Of a stretch of 64,000 nucleotides of DNA, positions 48,501 to 54,657 are shown piece after piece. The stretch is taken from the NCBI RefSeq assembly GCF_029633865.1, contig NC_079217.1:59627578-59691577 (forward strand), written 5' to 3'. The position numbers and the translations under genes are program-made. Position 1 is the first letter of the stretch. Every line of letters starts with the position of its first letter. This DNA is from Lampris incognitus. Lineage: Eukaryota > Chordata > Actinopteri > Lampriformes > Lampridae. The notes beneath the pieces are model-generated. The model was given only the letters and a program-made list of their open reading frames with translations. It searched no databases and had not been told where the DNA came from.

Positions 48501-50827
48501 CTTATTCACACGAGCCCCCAATTGTTACGTTCCCCGTTAAAGGTCCAGGGGATGAGGGGAAGTAACAAAGAAAATAAAAGTATCCCGGGGGAATAAGAAA
48601 GGTGGGAGGCGGAACCAGGTGTAAAAACAGATTTATTAACAAAATGAACTCTTAGTCAAACTACAGAATAAACAGGCAACTAAAGATGCTGGCTCTTAAC
48701 TAACCAGGCTTTAACCAAAACTCAGATCAAACCAAACCGAAACACAAATAAGTTTCACCCCCCTTCTCAAGGAATCTAGACACAAGCGCTTGCTCTCTGG
48801 TTGGCAACAATGGCCCACTGGCCCTGTTGGGTGTCTCTCTCCAAGTTATATACCCAGCTAATGAGGAATTGGGGTCACCCGGGCTCAATCAGCAGTTCCA
48901 TAGGAGGCAGGGCATTACCTGGAGAGGGAAAATTAGACACACGGCACTAGGGCCATAACAGCATCCCATCATATGCTTTCTCTAAATCCACAAAGACATA
49001 GTGTAACTCCCTCTGGCCTTCTCTATACTTCTCATCAACACTTTCAAAGCAAACATCACATCTGTGGTGCTCTTTCATGGCATGAAACCATACTGCTGCT
49101 CGCTGATCCTCACCTCTCCTCTTAACCTAGCTTCCATTACTCTTTCCCATATCTTCACGCTGTGGCTGATCAACTTTATAGCTCTGTAGAATAGAAATGT
49201 TATTCTCAGCACTTTGAAGACCAGGTCCAGGTGTATATATGAAACGACTTGTGTGAAATAAAGGCGCAGACCACATCCCCTCTTGATTCAATACGGGATG
49301 CAGCATCCTATTTTCCAATACAAGATGGCCCTGTATTATAAGGGACGGGTGGCAACCCTGGTTGGTGTCCAGGAGAAGAGTTTCTCAAGGAGCTTCAGTC
49401 AGATTTTCACAACAAGAGATCTAATATTTTGGATAAATTAACATTGAAAACAAATGTTCCATAGCCCTCAGGATTGACTTAAGTCCTCAATAGATGAGAG
49501 CGCTCACTAATAACTACCTAATGTTAACCATGAACTTAACTGCTATCTAAAATGAACCCTAAACTTGACCACTACCTAACCTTAACCCTAAACTAAACCA
49601 CCCTAATTCTGCTTACCCACTTGATAAGACTTAAATAACGCTTAAAATGTTACAATTATGAATGAATAAATGAGTCTACCGTTTTTAATGTTACTTTTTC
49701 TAAACTTAATTATTTCAACATACACAAAGTTGAATTGCACTTTTGTGTCTGTTAGTGGGACAATTTGGAATGGCTAGTTTGTCTTAGGTAGAGAGTAAAC
49801 AGGATGGTGTGTTGGTCAGAACACAGGAATGAAGAGGAGACGCGGACTTCGTTTGTGTGAGCTGCACTGAAATCCAGCATAAATTATAGCGAGTTCTGCA
49901 ACAACAAAAAGGGGAATTGCCATTAGGCACTAGCATGGCAACATTACAGTTAGGGTAGGCCTATTACTATCATATAACGACACAATGGCGACATCTGCTG
50001 GAGAGATGAAGAACAACAAAATGGAGTCCGCGCTGGACGATCAACACAAACGGCCAAACCAACACACGACGGCATAAACTGCACGCTAGCCTATGACAGC
50101 TTATAGGGAATCACCTTTGCTAAGCTAGCACTTGACCCAAGGAATAATGCAGGACATGCTAACATGGAATATGTCTTCCCCACACTTTAGAACCCACGGG
50201 TGCGCAGCGAGCTAGCAACAACTACATAGACTAGCTAAACATAACGAGGCAACTCAGCCTGGAACACTTACTTTTCGTCGGTGACCCAAAGAACAAGCTG
50301 GACCGCAACAAAGGACAAAAGAGGACAAATTCACTATACACGTAGACACAAGAATTGCAGGGGAAAACTACATGCACTGTGTACTTATAACACAGGGCCT
50401 CTAGCAAAACTACAACTAAACCCAGGCTGCGTCACTCACAGCAGGAGAATCTGGCCAGAGTCTTAAAGGGGCAGGCACCTATAAATGTCAGAGCCTTTTT
50501 TACAGTGTCATCATCTGAGCAAGATTGTGTGAGATGTGAACATCGAATCTCCCTACCTCTGTACCGTGTACATGATTATTAACGACGACTTAATTGAAAA
50601 ACCTGCCTTAAAAAAAACTGCATTTGGAATGCAACCAATCAGCCCTTATTTAGGCTCCGTAGTTTAAGTTTATGTAGTAAAAGCCTCCCCCACTGTCGCA
50701 GTAAGGCCTACCTGTATAGCCAGAACAGCAGCATCACAGACAGGACGGTGAGGACAGGTATCAGGTAGACGATCCGTTTGAAGCTCCACAGTTTCGGCTG
50801 CTGGTGATAATATTTTGGATGAGACAT
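20367..50827 (-). CDS. GT92-family glycosyltransferase, type II membrane protein, 9 coding exons
   Basis: Host gene read on the minus strand by joining 50827-50712, 42919-42855, 40760-40666, 38270-38051, 30324-30200, 26391-26280, 22915-22714, 22548-22210 and 20505-20367. The total is 1413 nt, a 470-aa protein plus stop. Every junction is GT..AG and every phase agrees; no frameshift or stop is needed. The product starts [10 protein letters not shown] and has a membrane anchor at about residues 19-38, typical of a Golgi type II enzyme. A lumenal stem follows, then a family 92 domain with a cysteine cluster (109-113), the segment SFPHNFTVC (187-195) and an acidic DMD motif (300-302) as the likely metal/sugar-nucleotide site. 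Sequons lie near N73, N191, N229 and N260. The family includes C. elegans GALT-1, a galactosyltransferase; the acceptor here is unknown. Teleosts carry several such uncharacterised genes. The exon model is my reconstruction. Confidence 0.88.
20580..22067 (-). mobile_element. Tc1-like DNA transposon, degenerate, in GT92 intron 8
   Basis: The transposase (21613-20483) is split by frameshifts. It has the paired-like N-terminus, [20 protein letters not shown], the first catalytic D in WTDETK, and the second in QQDNDPKHT. The right end reads ccaccactg followed by TA (22068). Inner direct repeats tgagtggcaaaagtatgtga occur in both arms (20645 and 21880), but the left outer repeat was not found. Confidence 0.88.
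22210..22548 (-). CDS. GT92 exon 8: C-terminal half of the domain
   Basis: A 339-nt exon with acceptor CTTCCAG and donor CAAG|GTATTG. It contains a proline-rich insert (PPPPSSLSP) and the typical segment [18 protein letters not shown]. Intron 7, upstream, is only 164 bp, the shortest in the gene. Confidence 0.9.
22645..22695. repeat. (CA)n microsatellite in intron 7
   Basis: CA repeats interrupted by tgcatg, lying 20 bp past the exon 7 donor. Confidence 0.9.
22714..22915 (-). CDS. GT92 exon 7: acidic (DMD) active-site motif
   Basis: A 202-nt exon with acceptor TACCAG and donor ACAG|GTAGTC. It encodes [20 protein letters not shown] followed by ALHDMDEL, the expected position of the DxD-like motif. 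Confidence 0.92.
22926..23635. other. intron 6 sequence, nothing recognised
   Basis: AT-rich intron with no long frame and no repeat family I recognise. Confidence 0.5.
23642..24320 (+). repeat. tRNA-derived SINE split by a 250-bp insert
   Basis: The head (ggacgtccgggcagcgtggc, with gccagttcgaact as B box) ends at about 23742. The body resumes at about 23995 with attggccgtgtctg. In the copy at 38914 these parts are contiguous, so 23743-23994 is an insert. Confidence 0.75.
24380..24690 (-). mobile_element. short non-autonomous derivative of the RTE-like LINE
   Basis: One end matches the 3' tail of the LINE at 60663 (ggggtcgccacagcgga). The other matches its 5' region (ttaacccgggcctcgac, gatttggcaaa). 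Both ends are kept and the coding middle is missing. Confidence 0.6.
24817..24855. repeat. (GA)n microsatellite
   Basis: About 38 bp of GA. Confidence 0.95.
24860..25490. other. unassigned; GC-rich block at 25170-25480
   Basis: An A-rich stretch is followed by a GC-rich segment in which accgccctcggtgtt occurs twice (25268, 25460). It abuts the Rex1-like LINE and may be its upstream part; no convincing coding match. Confidence 0.3.
25490..26268 (+). mobile_element. Rex1-like LINE, 3' end of ORF2 and tail
   Basis: The plus frames read [40 protein letters not shown], then across frameshifts [20 protein letters not shown] and [13 protein letters not shown]. These match the RT C-terminus of fish Rex1/Babar elements. 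The tail ends tgtaataaacctttcaatctt. It stops about 10 bp from the GT92 exon 6 donor. Confidence 0.8.
26280..26391 (-). CDS. GT92 exon 6
   Basis: A 112-nt exon with acceptor CTTTCAG and donor ACAG|GTACAG. It encodes [20 protein letters not shown], the Rossmann-like strand-helix of GT92. The 3' end of a Rex1-like LINE lies about 10 bp inside the following intron. Confidence 0.9.
26461..27380 (+). mobile_element. Penelope-like element, RT end, GIY-YIG domain and 3' region
   Basis: The frame from 26522 has VRGY-like [12 protein letters not shown], then [20 protein letters not shown] and [20 protein letters not shown]. The next frame continues [20 protein letters not shown] and the segment WFEREVRG. 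This is the linker and GIY-YIG endonuclease of fish Penelope elements. The YIG core is mutated (LNIAET). The ends carry inverted copies of gttgaatcagttcatc, as pseudo-LTRs do. A hammerhead-like core lies at 27303-27355. Confidence 0.82.
27381..27872. other. unassigned intron 5 sequence with (TG)n
   Basis: Holds a TG repeat at 27533-27560. No frame or known repeat recognised. Confidence 0.5.
27873..29454 (+). repeat. solo LTR of the 9060-14211 Gypsy family
   Basis: Starts tgtagggtatgcaac and ends gcccgctaca. It matches the LTR at 12252-14211 in inverse orientation along its whole length, but lacks the TRIM insert. No internal region follows. The flanks (gtaca, taaac) do not form a clear duplication. 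Confidence 0.85.
29455..29870 (+). mobile_element. L2-like LINE 3' end
   Basis: The frame reads [20 protein letters not shown], and the tail has taagtcgctttggataaaag and gctaaatgactgtaatgtaa. Same family as 3732-4486, opposite strand. Confidence 0.8.
30200..30324 (-). CDS. GT92 exon 5
   Basis: A 125-nt exon with acceptor CCTCTTAG and donor CTGCAG|GTAGAC. It encodes the family signature [15 protein letters not shown]. Confidence 0.88.
30420..30770. other. intron 4 sequence, nothing recognised
   Basis: AT-rich, with no frame or repeat match. Confidence 0.5.
32038..32913 (-). pseudogene. Gypsy integrase
   Basis: A 291-codon frame with the zinc domain ([25 protein letters not shown]) and all three core residues: D in IHVDYAGP, D in [10 protein letters not shown] in [11 protein letters not shown]. 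It shifts frame after DSIEASF; the C-terminal part continues at 31760-31542 (YLKDYDR). Confidence 0.9.
33408..34097 (-). pseudogene. Gypsy reverse transcriptase
   Basis: A 229-codon open frame with [44 protein letters not shown], the catalytic YLDD in [12 protein letters not shown], and [17 protein letters not shown] frameshift at about 33415 separates it from RNase H (to 32959, with [20 protein letters not shown]-like sequence). Confidence 0.9.
34535..36010 (-). pseudogene. Gypsy gag and protease, with repeat insert
   Basis: Gag starts [20 protein letters not shown] near 36005. It is interrupted at about 35740-35345 by a minisatellite block. It resumes [17 protein letters not shown], then [20 protein letters not shown]. 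Two zinc knuckles follow ([27 protein letters not shown]), then the protease motif [16 protein letters not shown]. Confidence 0.85.
35350..35600. repeat. minisatellite inside Gypsy gag
   Basis: Tandem units of about 74 bp (tctcccttgacacctgctga, then caccagctggccatcaaagc), about three copies, plus an extra 24-bp subunit duplication near 35409. Confidence 0.85.
38051..38270 (-). CDS. GT92 exon 4: cysteine-rich part
   Basis: A 220-nt exon with acceptor CGTCCAG and donor AAAG|GTAGCA. It contains YRCYICC and the segment [12 protein letters not shown], which matches the cysteine pattern at the start of GT92 catalytic regions. It ends on one base, completed to a GAG codon by exon 5. Confidence 0.87.
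38449..40483 (+). mobile_element. RTE-like LINE, internally deleted, holding a SINE
   Basis: Flanked by a 14-bp duplication gtgccacaagtgca (38435-38448, 40484-40497). The 5' part encodes an endonuclease start ([40 protein letters not shown]). After the SINE come [19 protein letters not shown] and [10 protein letters not shown]. The 3' part reads [13 protein letters not shown]-like sequence in other frames. Compared with 60663-63816, most of the RT is missing. Confidence 0.85.
38914..39350 (+). repeat. full-length tRNA-derived SINE in the RTE LINE
   Basis: The head gggcgtccaggtagcatagc has an A box (tagcatagcgg) and B box (caattcgaatccc). The body is the same as at 60-352, with a G-rich tail. 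It splits the LINE endonuclease frame after SVLE. Confidence 0.85.
40666..40760 (-). CDS. GT92 exon 3: start of lumenal domain
   Basis: A 95-nt exon with acceptor CATTCAG and donor GAG|GTCAGT. It contains [10 protein letters not shown], the entry strand typical of GT92 proteins, and an NGT sequon. Confidence 0.85.
40780..41510. other. intron 2 sequence, nothing recognised
   Basis: No frame or repeat match in this AT-rich stretch. Confidence 0.5.
41535..41884 (-). repeat. full-length tRNA-derived SINE
   Basis: Read on the minus strand: head ggcgtccgagtggtgtggct, B box ccggttcgaatcccc, then the shared body ending near aagagtggggtaat. Confidence 0.88.
41886..42395. repeat. common fish interspersed repeat (family not assigned)
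   Basis: Begins caattttatctgtatagccc and aatatcacaaattacaaatt, a sequence found throughout percomorph genomes. No coding. Confidence 0.55.
42855..42919 (-). CDS. GT92 exon 2: stem region
   Basis: A 65-nt exon with acceptor TTCTACAG and donor CAG|GTAAAC. It was picked because it alone meets both phase constraints: it takes two bases from exon 1 and gives one to exon 3. It encodes a 21-residue stem segment beginning [10 protein letters not shown]. Being short and divergent, it is the least certain coding exon. Confidence 0.7.
42965..43305 (-). repeat. tRNA-headed SINE, second family
   Basis: On the minus strand: gcggcagcatggcgacccag, tggttagcactgttgcctca, B box gggttcgaaccccag, ending near ggatgagttaaatgcagac. 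A plus-strand copy lies at 43793. Confidence 0.75.
43340..43790. repeat. unassigned repeat-like block
   Basis: Frames here look coding-like on the minus strand, but the sequence (gacagggggtggccagagtc) resembles a repeat I recall from other fish. No GT92 exon phase fits. It lies between two inverted SINEs. Confidence 0.35.
43793..44090 (+). repeat. tRNA-headed SINE, second family
   Basis: ggggcagcacaatgtccaaa, tggtcagcactgttgcctca, gggttcgaaccccaggctg, ending gatgggttaaatgcagaaaa. Confidence 0.78.
44100..44395. other. intron 1 sequence, nothing recognised
   Basis: No repeat family or frame that I can support. Confidence 0.4.
45838..48039 (-). CDS. gag-BRE1 coiled-coil fusion ORF, one in-frame UAG
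   Basis: The first ATG is at 48039 (MVSSTMATF), and a frame of 734 codons runs to 45838 with a single TAG at 47211-47209. Residues 1-100 resemble a DNA-binding SAP-like N-terminus ([14 protein letters not shown]). Next is a charged coiled coil ([20 protein letters not shown]), then the SCAN-type capsid region ([20 protein letters not shown]). After the UAG the frame continues with CHDLASLK-like capsid sequence and the knuckle [14 protein letters not shown]. From 46581 to 46273 it has [20 protein letters not shown] and [18 protein letters not shown], close to RNF20/RNF40. The end is encoded by an 81-bp tandem repeat. The ATG choice is uncertain. Confidence 0.82.
45866..46235 (-). repeat. 81-bp tandem repeat of the purine tract and LTR start
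   Basis: About five units, spaced 83, 81, 75 and 81 bp. In element orientation each contains atttatgggaggggg followed by tgttacggccccagtgccgt, that is, a polypurine tract and the first 22 bases of the LTR. The 81-bp unit keeps the reading frame. Confidence 0.88.
48509..48522 (-). promoter_or_regulatory. tRNA-Pro-type primer binding site
   Basis: Directly after the 5' LTR end (minus strand): attgggggctcgtg. TGGGGGCTCGT is the start of the classic tRNA-Pro primer site. Confidence 0.7.
49191..49362. repeat. DNA-element-like repeat fragment
   Basis: Reads on the minus strand ccagggttgccacccgtccc and ttataatacagggccatctt. I recall this as a widespread vertebrate repeat; the class is uncertain. 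Confidence 0.4.
49363..50700. other. intron 1 sequence, mostly unassigned
   Basis: A region with many taaccctaaac-type words (49500-49610) looks like degenerate simple sequence. No exon or TE frame found. Confidence 0.4.
50712..50827 (-). CDS. GT92 exon 1: start codon, cytoplasmic tail and membrane anchor
   Basis: The ATG is at 50827-50825. The exon encodes 38 residues plus two bases: a short basic tail (KLWSFKR) and then a hydrophobic segment ending FWLY. The donor is AG|GTAGGC. An acceptor-like CCACCACAG lies about 15 nt upstream of the ATG, so at least one 5' non-coding exon probably exists. Confidence 0.85.
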
Positions 50828-50841
50828 TGTGGACCGTTTCT

Positions 50842-51350
50842 GTGGTGGGGGACCACAATTGCAAGACTTGGTCAAATAGTACAAACCCCCCCCCCCCCAG
50901 AAAATCTTGGCAGATTAGTTTTCAGTGATTTTGTCGTCCTCCTTTTCCCCCGGACAGTTCTCGCTCCACTGTTCCAGGGGAAATGCTGCGTAGTCCACCC
51001 GTCAGGTGTAACGGAAATGGAAATGGTGCAATGACAGCTGATACTAGCTGTAATAAATCTCTATGAGGAAACAAAATTCAAAACAGCTGCACCCATCTGA
51101 TATCATTAATCCCCATCTATTTCTAAACCTGTTAGTCCTGTGTTCATTGTTACACTTTCCCCAAACTGACTTCCAGTCAAGGCTTTTGGAAAGGCCCAGC
51201 GAGAACCTGTCTCTTCACATCTGTAGTCCGTCTCGTTTTTGTAGTTTCAATCAGATGGACACCTTGATGCACTCAGTGTTCCTGGTGCCAACGATGTAGC
51301 GAGTTAAAATGCTTCATCTTGCAGGACCACGTGGTTGGTCAGCTCACCTA
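50842..51350. other. upstream of GT92 exon 1, nothing firm
   Basis: C run at 50886-50898. No exon or repeat that I can support. Confidence 0.4.
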
Positions 51351-51357
51351 GTGGAAA

Positions 51358-51365
51358 ACACACAC

Positions 51366-51450
<85 letters not shown>
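51358..51450. repeat. (CA)n microsatellite
   Basis: About 90 bp of CA. Confidence 0.97.
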
Positions 51451-51452
<2 letters not shown>

Positions 51453-51824
51453 GATTTGCTTATGCTGTACATGGGTCCATTGTGGCTTAAAGGGGATCTA
51501 TATGACAGGGTATAGCAGCTAAGTGACTGCTCAAAGGTAGCAGTCAGTCAGGCAGTAAGAGTAGAAAAAAATAACAAGCGGCACCACATACTACAGTTCC
51601 TCATCTAATATAACCAATAACAATAACTTCCTGGCTTTTTAAAGTACAATATTTAAGATATGGTGCCAACCTTGTGGAGAGCAGACCAAAAAGGCTGTAG
51701 TTGTTACCAGAGATGCTTCCACCAAGAACTGACGTGGGGGGGGGGGATACTTACATTTCAGTATTGTCAATTAAATGCTCCCCTCTTTTTCAAATTAAAA
51801 TGAATTCATTGCACTCATAAGATA

Positions 51825-51825
<1 letters not shown>

Positions 51826-51870
<45 letters not shown>
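51826..51870. repeat. (CA)n microsatellite abutting a Tc1 element
   Basis: A CA run on the left of the Tc1. A TG run follows on its right (53515-53582), so the transposon sits in or beside a CA/TG tract. Confidence 0.95.
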
Positions 51871-51884
51871 CTCGTGTGTGTATA

Positions 51885-53510
51885 CAGTGCATCCGGAAAG
51901 TATTCACACCCCTTCACGTTCCCCACATTTTGTTATGTTACAGCCTTATTCCAAAATAGGATTAAATTCCTTTTTTCCCTCATCAATCTACACACAATAC
52001 CCCATAATGACAAAGTGAAAATGTTTTGTTGAAATTTTTGCAAATTTATTAAAAATAAAAAACTGAAAAACTGCATGTACATAAGTATTCACACCCTTTA
52101 CTCAGTACTTGGTTGAGGCACCCAGCCTCAAGTCTTCTTGGGTATGAAGCTACCAGCTTGGCACACCTATATTTGGGGTATTTCTCCCATTCTTCTCTGA
52201 AGATCCTCTCGAGCTCTGTAAGGTTAGATGGGGAGCATCGCTGCACAGCTATTTTCAGGTCTTTCCAGAGATGTTCAATGGAGTTCAAGTCTGGGCTCTG
52301 GCTGGGCCACTCAAGGACATTCACAGACTTGTCCCGAAGCCACTCCTTCGTTGTCTTGGCTGTGTGCTTAGGGTCGTTGTCGTGTTGAAAGGTAAACCTT
52401 CGCCCCAGTCTGAGGTCCTGAGCGCTCTGGAGCAGGTTTTCATCAAGGATCTCTCTGTACTTTGCTCCATTCATCTTTCCCTCGATCCTGACTAGTCTCC
52501 CAGTTCCTGCCGCTGAAAAACATCCCCGCAGCATGATGCTGCTGCCACCACCATGCTTCACTGTAGGGATGGTATTAGCAAGGTGATGAGAGGTGCCTGG
52601 TTTACTCCAGATGTGACATTTGGCATTCAGGCCAAAGAGTTCAATCTTGGTTTCATCAGACCAGAGAATCTTGTTTCTCATGGTCTGAGAGTCCTTTAGG
52701 TGCTTTCTGGCAAACTCCAAGCGGGCTGTCATGTGCCTTTTACTGAGCAGAGGCTTCCGTCTGGCCACTCTACCATAAAGGCCTGATTGGTGGAGTGCTG
52801 CAGAGATGGTTGTCCTTCTGGAAGGTTCTCCCATCTCCACAGAGGAACGCTGGAGCTCTGCCAGAGTGACCATCGGGTTCTTGGTCACCTCCCTGACCAA
52901 GGCCCTTCTCCCCCAATTGCTCAGTTTGGCTGGGCGGCCAACTCTAGGAAGAGTCCTGGTGGATCCAAACTTCTTCCATTTACGAATGATGGAGACCACT
53001 GTGCTCTTCGGGACCTTCAAAGCTGTAGAAATTCTTTTGTACCCTTCCCCAGATCTGTGCCTCGATACAGTCCTGTCTCGGAGGTCCACAGACAATTCCT
53101 TTGACTTCATGGCTTGGTTTCTGCTCTGACATGCACTGTCAACAGTGGGACCTTATATAGACAGGTGTGTGCCTTTCCAAATCATGTTCAATCCATTGAA
53201 TTTACTACAGGTGGACTCCAATCAAGGTGTAGAAACATCTCAAGGATGATCAGTGGAAACAGGATGAACCTGAGCTCAATTTTGAGTGTCATAGCAAAGG
53301 GTGTGAATACTTATGTACATGCAATATTTCAGTTTTTTATTTTTAATAAATTTGCAAAAATTTCTGCAAAACCTTTTTCACTTTGTCATTATGGGGTATT
53401 CTGTGTAGATTGATGAGAAAAGAAAGGAATTTAATCAATTTTGGAATAAGGCTGTAACATAACAAAACGTGGGGAAAGTGAAAGGGTGTGAATACTTTCC
53501 GGATGCACTG
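51885..53510 (-). mobile_element. full-length Tc1-like DNA transposon
   Basis: Ends are cagtgcatccggaaagtatt and its inverse, with TA on each side (51883-51884, 53511-53512). The inverted-repeat arms are about 200 bp. Each arm has an outer and an inner copy of the aagtattcacaccctt-type motif, so it is of the IR/DR type. The transposase frame inside is uninterrupted. Confidence 0.95.
52049..53110 (-). CDS. Tc1-like transposase, uninterrupted 353 aa
   Basis: Cut-and-paste DDE transposase acting in the nucleus on its own TIRs. It starts MKSKELSVDLRDRTVSRHRS at 53110, followed by a first helix-turn-helix (YKRISTALKVPKSTVVSIIR), a GRP-like linker (VGRPAKLS), a second HTH region, and the catalytic triad: D in WSDETKIELFG, D in FQHDNDPKHTA, E in SPDLNSIEHLWKDLK. 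Length is close to the family norm of about 340. The last 15 or so residues read into the inner repeat (CEYLCTCSFSVFYF), typical when the stop has drifted. Activity is untested. Confidence 0.93.
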   Translation of the reverse strand: MKSKELSVDLRDRTVSRHRSGEGYKRISTALKVPKSTVVSIIRKWKKFGSTRTLPRVGRPAKLSNWGRRALVREVTKNPMVTLAELQRSSVEMGEPSRRTTISAALHQSGLYGRVARRKPLLSKRHMTARLEFARKHLKDSQTMRNKILWSDETKIELFGLNAKCHIWSKPGTSHHLANTIPTVKHGGGSSIMLRGCFSAAGTGRLVRIEGKMNGAKYREILDENLLQSAQDLRLGRRFTFQHDNDPKHTAKTTKEWLRDKSVNVLEWPSQSPDLNSIEHLWKDLKIAVQRCSPSNLTELERIFREEWEKYPKYRCAKLVASYPRRLEAGCLNQVLSKGCEYLCTCSFSVFYF

Positions 53511-53514
<4 letters not shown>

Positions 53515-53572
<58 letters not shown>

Positions 53573-53582
53573 TGTGTGTGTG
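53515..53582. repeat. (TG)n microsatellite
   Basis: TG run directly right of the Tc1. Confidence 0.97.
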
Positions 53583-53642
53583 TTCATGGTGTCTCTATTT
53601 AGTCTTCAGAGCTCATTCCAATGAGTAAAACTGATACTTACT

Positions 53643-53745
53643 GAAAATCAATAACTTGTAGAGCCACGACGTGTCCGCTCATGTCAAAGCAGCACTTGTT
53701 CCTTTAGAGCCCACACCAGTTTACGGTGATTTAACCGGCTACCTC
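53643..53745 (-). other. possible 5' non-coding exon of the GT92 gene
   Basis: On the minus strand a strong donor (TTTTCA|GTAAGTATCAG) sits at about 53643, upstream of GT92 exon 1. The frame before it contains a short ATG reading MSGHVVALQV, and no TE signature was seen. It may be an upstream non-coding exon, but nothing proves the link. Confidence 0.25.
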
Positions 53746-53749
53746 AGTA

Positions 53750-54298
53750 GGCCATGGCAAAATGAGACACCGATTACAACAACTGAACAACAGGACACAA
53801 CAACAACCCCACAAAAGTGTGCTGGTGCCGTGAACACCTAGCAGGGGAGCGGCTCAAGCAAACAACCCTAGAGCTGTTGCGGGGTCCACGTGGCCTCGGC
53901 GTGCAATTACATCTTTGAGGAGGTGAGTGTAGGCTACAGCGTGGCTAATGTGCCAAGCCACGTCGATACCACCGAGACACATGGCGGACTCCCAGCATCG
54001 CTCCCCTTAGAACCATAAATCAAGTGTCCCGTGAAGGCGACCCTTGTTGGGATTGTACGCTCGTGCTGCATTAAAAGGATGGTAATGTGTCAGACCATCT
54101 CCTCTCAGGTGCTTCATAGAGGTGGATCGCGAGATAAGAGAAGGGCGTGTAGAGCACAGTACTTGTACTTGACTCTCCGTTTGCCTTGCTGAGCCCCTAG
54201 TCTGGGGAAGAGTCGAGAGCATTTCTTTCCAGATAAGATCTTTCTCATACGAACCATGCAATTATATGCCTGTGGCGTTTTTGAATGTCTGTTCGTGC
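53750..54298. other. unassigned
   Basis: No gene or repeat that I can name. The minus frame at 54261-54007 has no recognisable domain. Confidence 0.4.
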
Positions 54299-54591
54299 TG
54301 TTACGGCCTCTTCTTCCTGCCTGCTGGCTTTGTCTCTGCTTCCGTTTCAGGTTGGCAGGTTTCGCGCTTGGTTGTTGTTTCGCGCTCCGAGGGAGGCTTC
54401 CGGTGGATCTGCGCGCTTCCTGAGACTTCCTGATCCCACCGCTTCCGCTCTCCAACCAGCACCTTGTTTTTTTAACTTTATTCATCTTTTTTCTTTTATT
54501 ATTATTATTATTATTATTATTAAATATTTTGATTGCAACCCTCGACTTGTCTCCCTGCTTTTGTTACTTCCCTTGAGCCGGGGCTGTAACA
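54299..54591 (+). repeat. candidate solo LTR
   Basis: Starts tgttacggcctcttc and ends ccggggctgtaaca (293 bp). It contains an (ATT)n run at 54504-54523. No clear flanking duplication. Confidence 0.4.
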
Positions 54592-54657
54592 GTACCACCT
54601 GGACCACCGGTTCCTCTAAACTCAGTCCGGGTTCCTCTTTAGAGACTTTTGAGCCAA

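Larger units (their letters stand above)
45384..48960 (-). mobile_element. non-autonomous Gypsy-type LTR element with gag fused to a BRE1-like coiled coil
   Basis: LTRs at 48523-48960 (438 bp) and 45384-45865 (482 bp) start TGTTACGG and end CGTAACA on the minus strand, between perfect 5-bp duplications gcatc. The primer site TTGGGGGCTCGT follows the 5' LTR and fits tRNA-Pro. The only coding content is one long frame (48039-45838): a SCAN-type gag, a zinc knuckle, then a coiled coil resembling RNF20/RNF40. No protease, RT or integrase is present, so it must depend on a helper. Tandem repeats precede the 3' LTR. Confidence 0.9.
44400..49190 (-). mobile_element. RTE-like LINE, 3' half, split by an LTR element
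   Basis: The 45278-44382 frame has the RT end ([33 protein letters not shown]) and the C-terminal region ([20 protein letters not shown]). The upstream RT part continues at 48966-49190, after the insert. The duplication gcatc (45379-45383, 48961-48965) marks the insertion. Confidence 0.88.

Noticed and set aside
49500-49610. Interstitial telomere repeat
   Set aside because: Words like ccctaaac and ccttaacc occur, but not in regular TTAGGG/CCCTAA tandem order.
51246-51345. Second GT92-like exon on the minus strand
   Set aside because: A short NHVVLQDEAF frame ends at once in a stop and has no matching splice signals.
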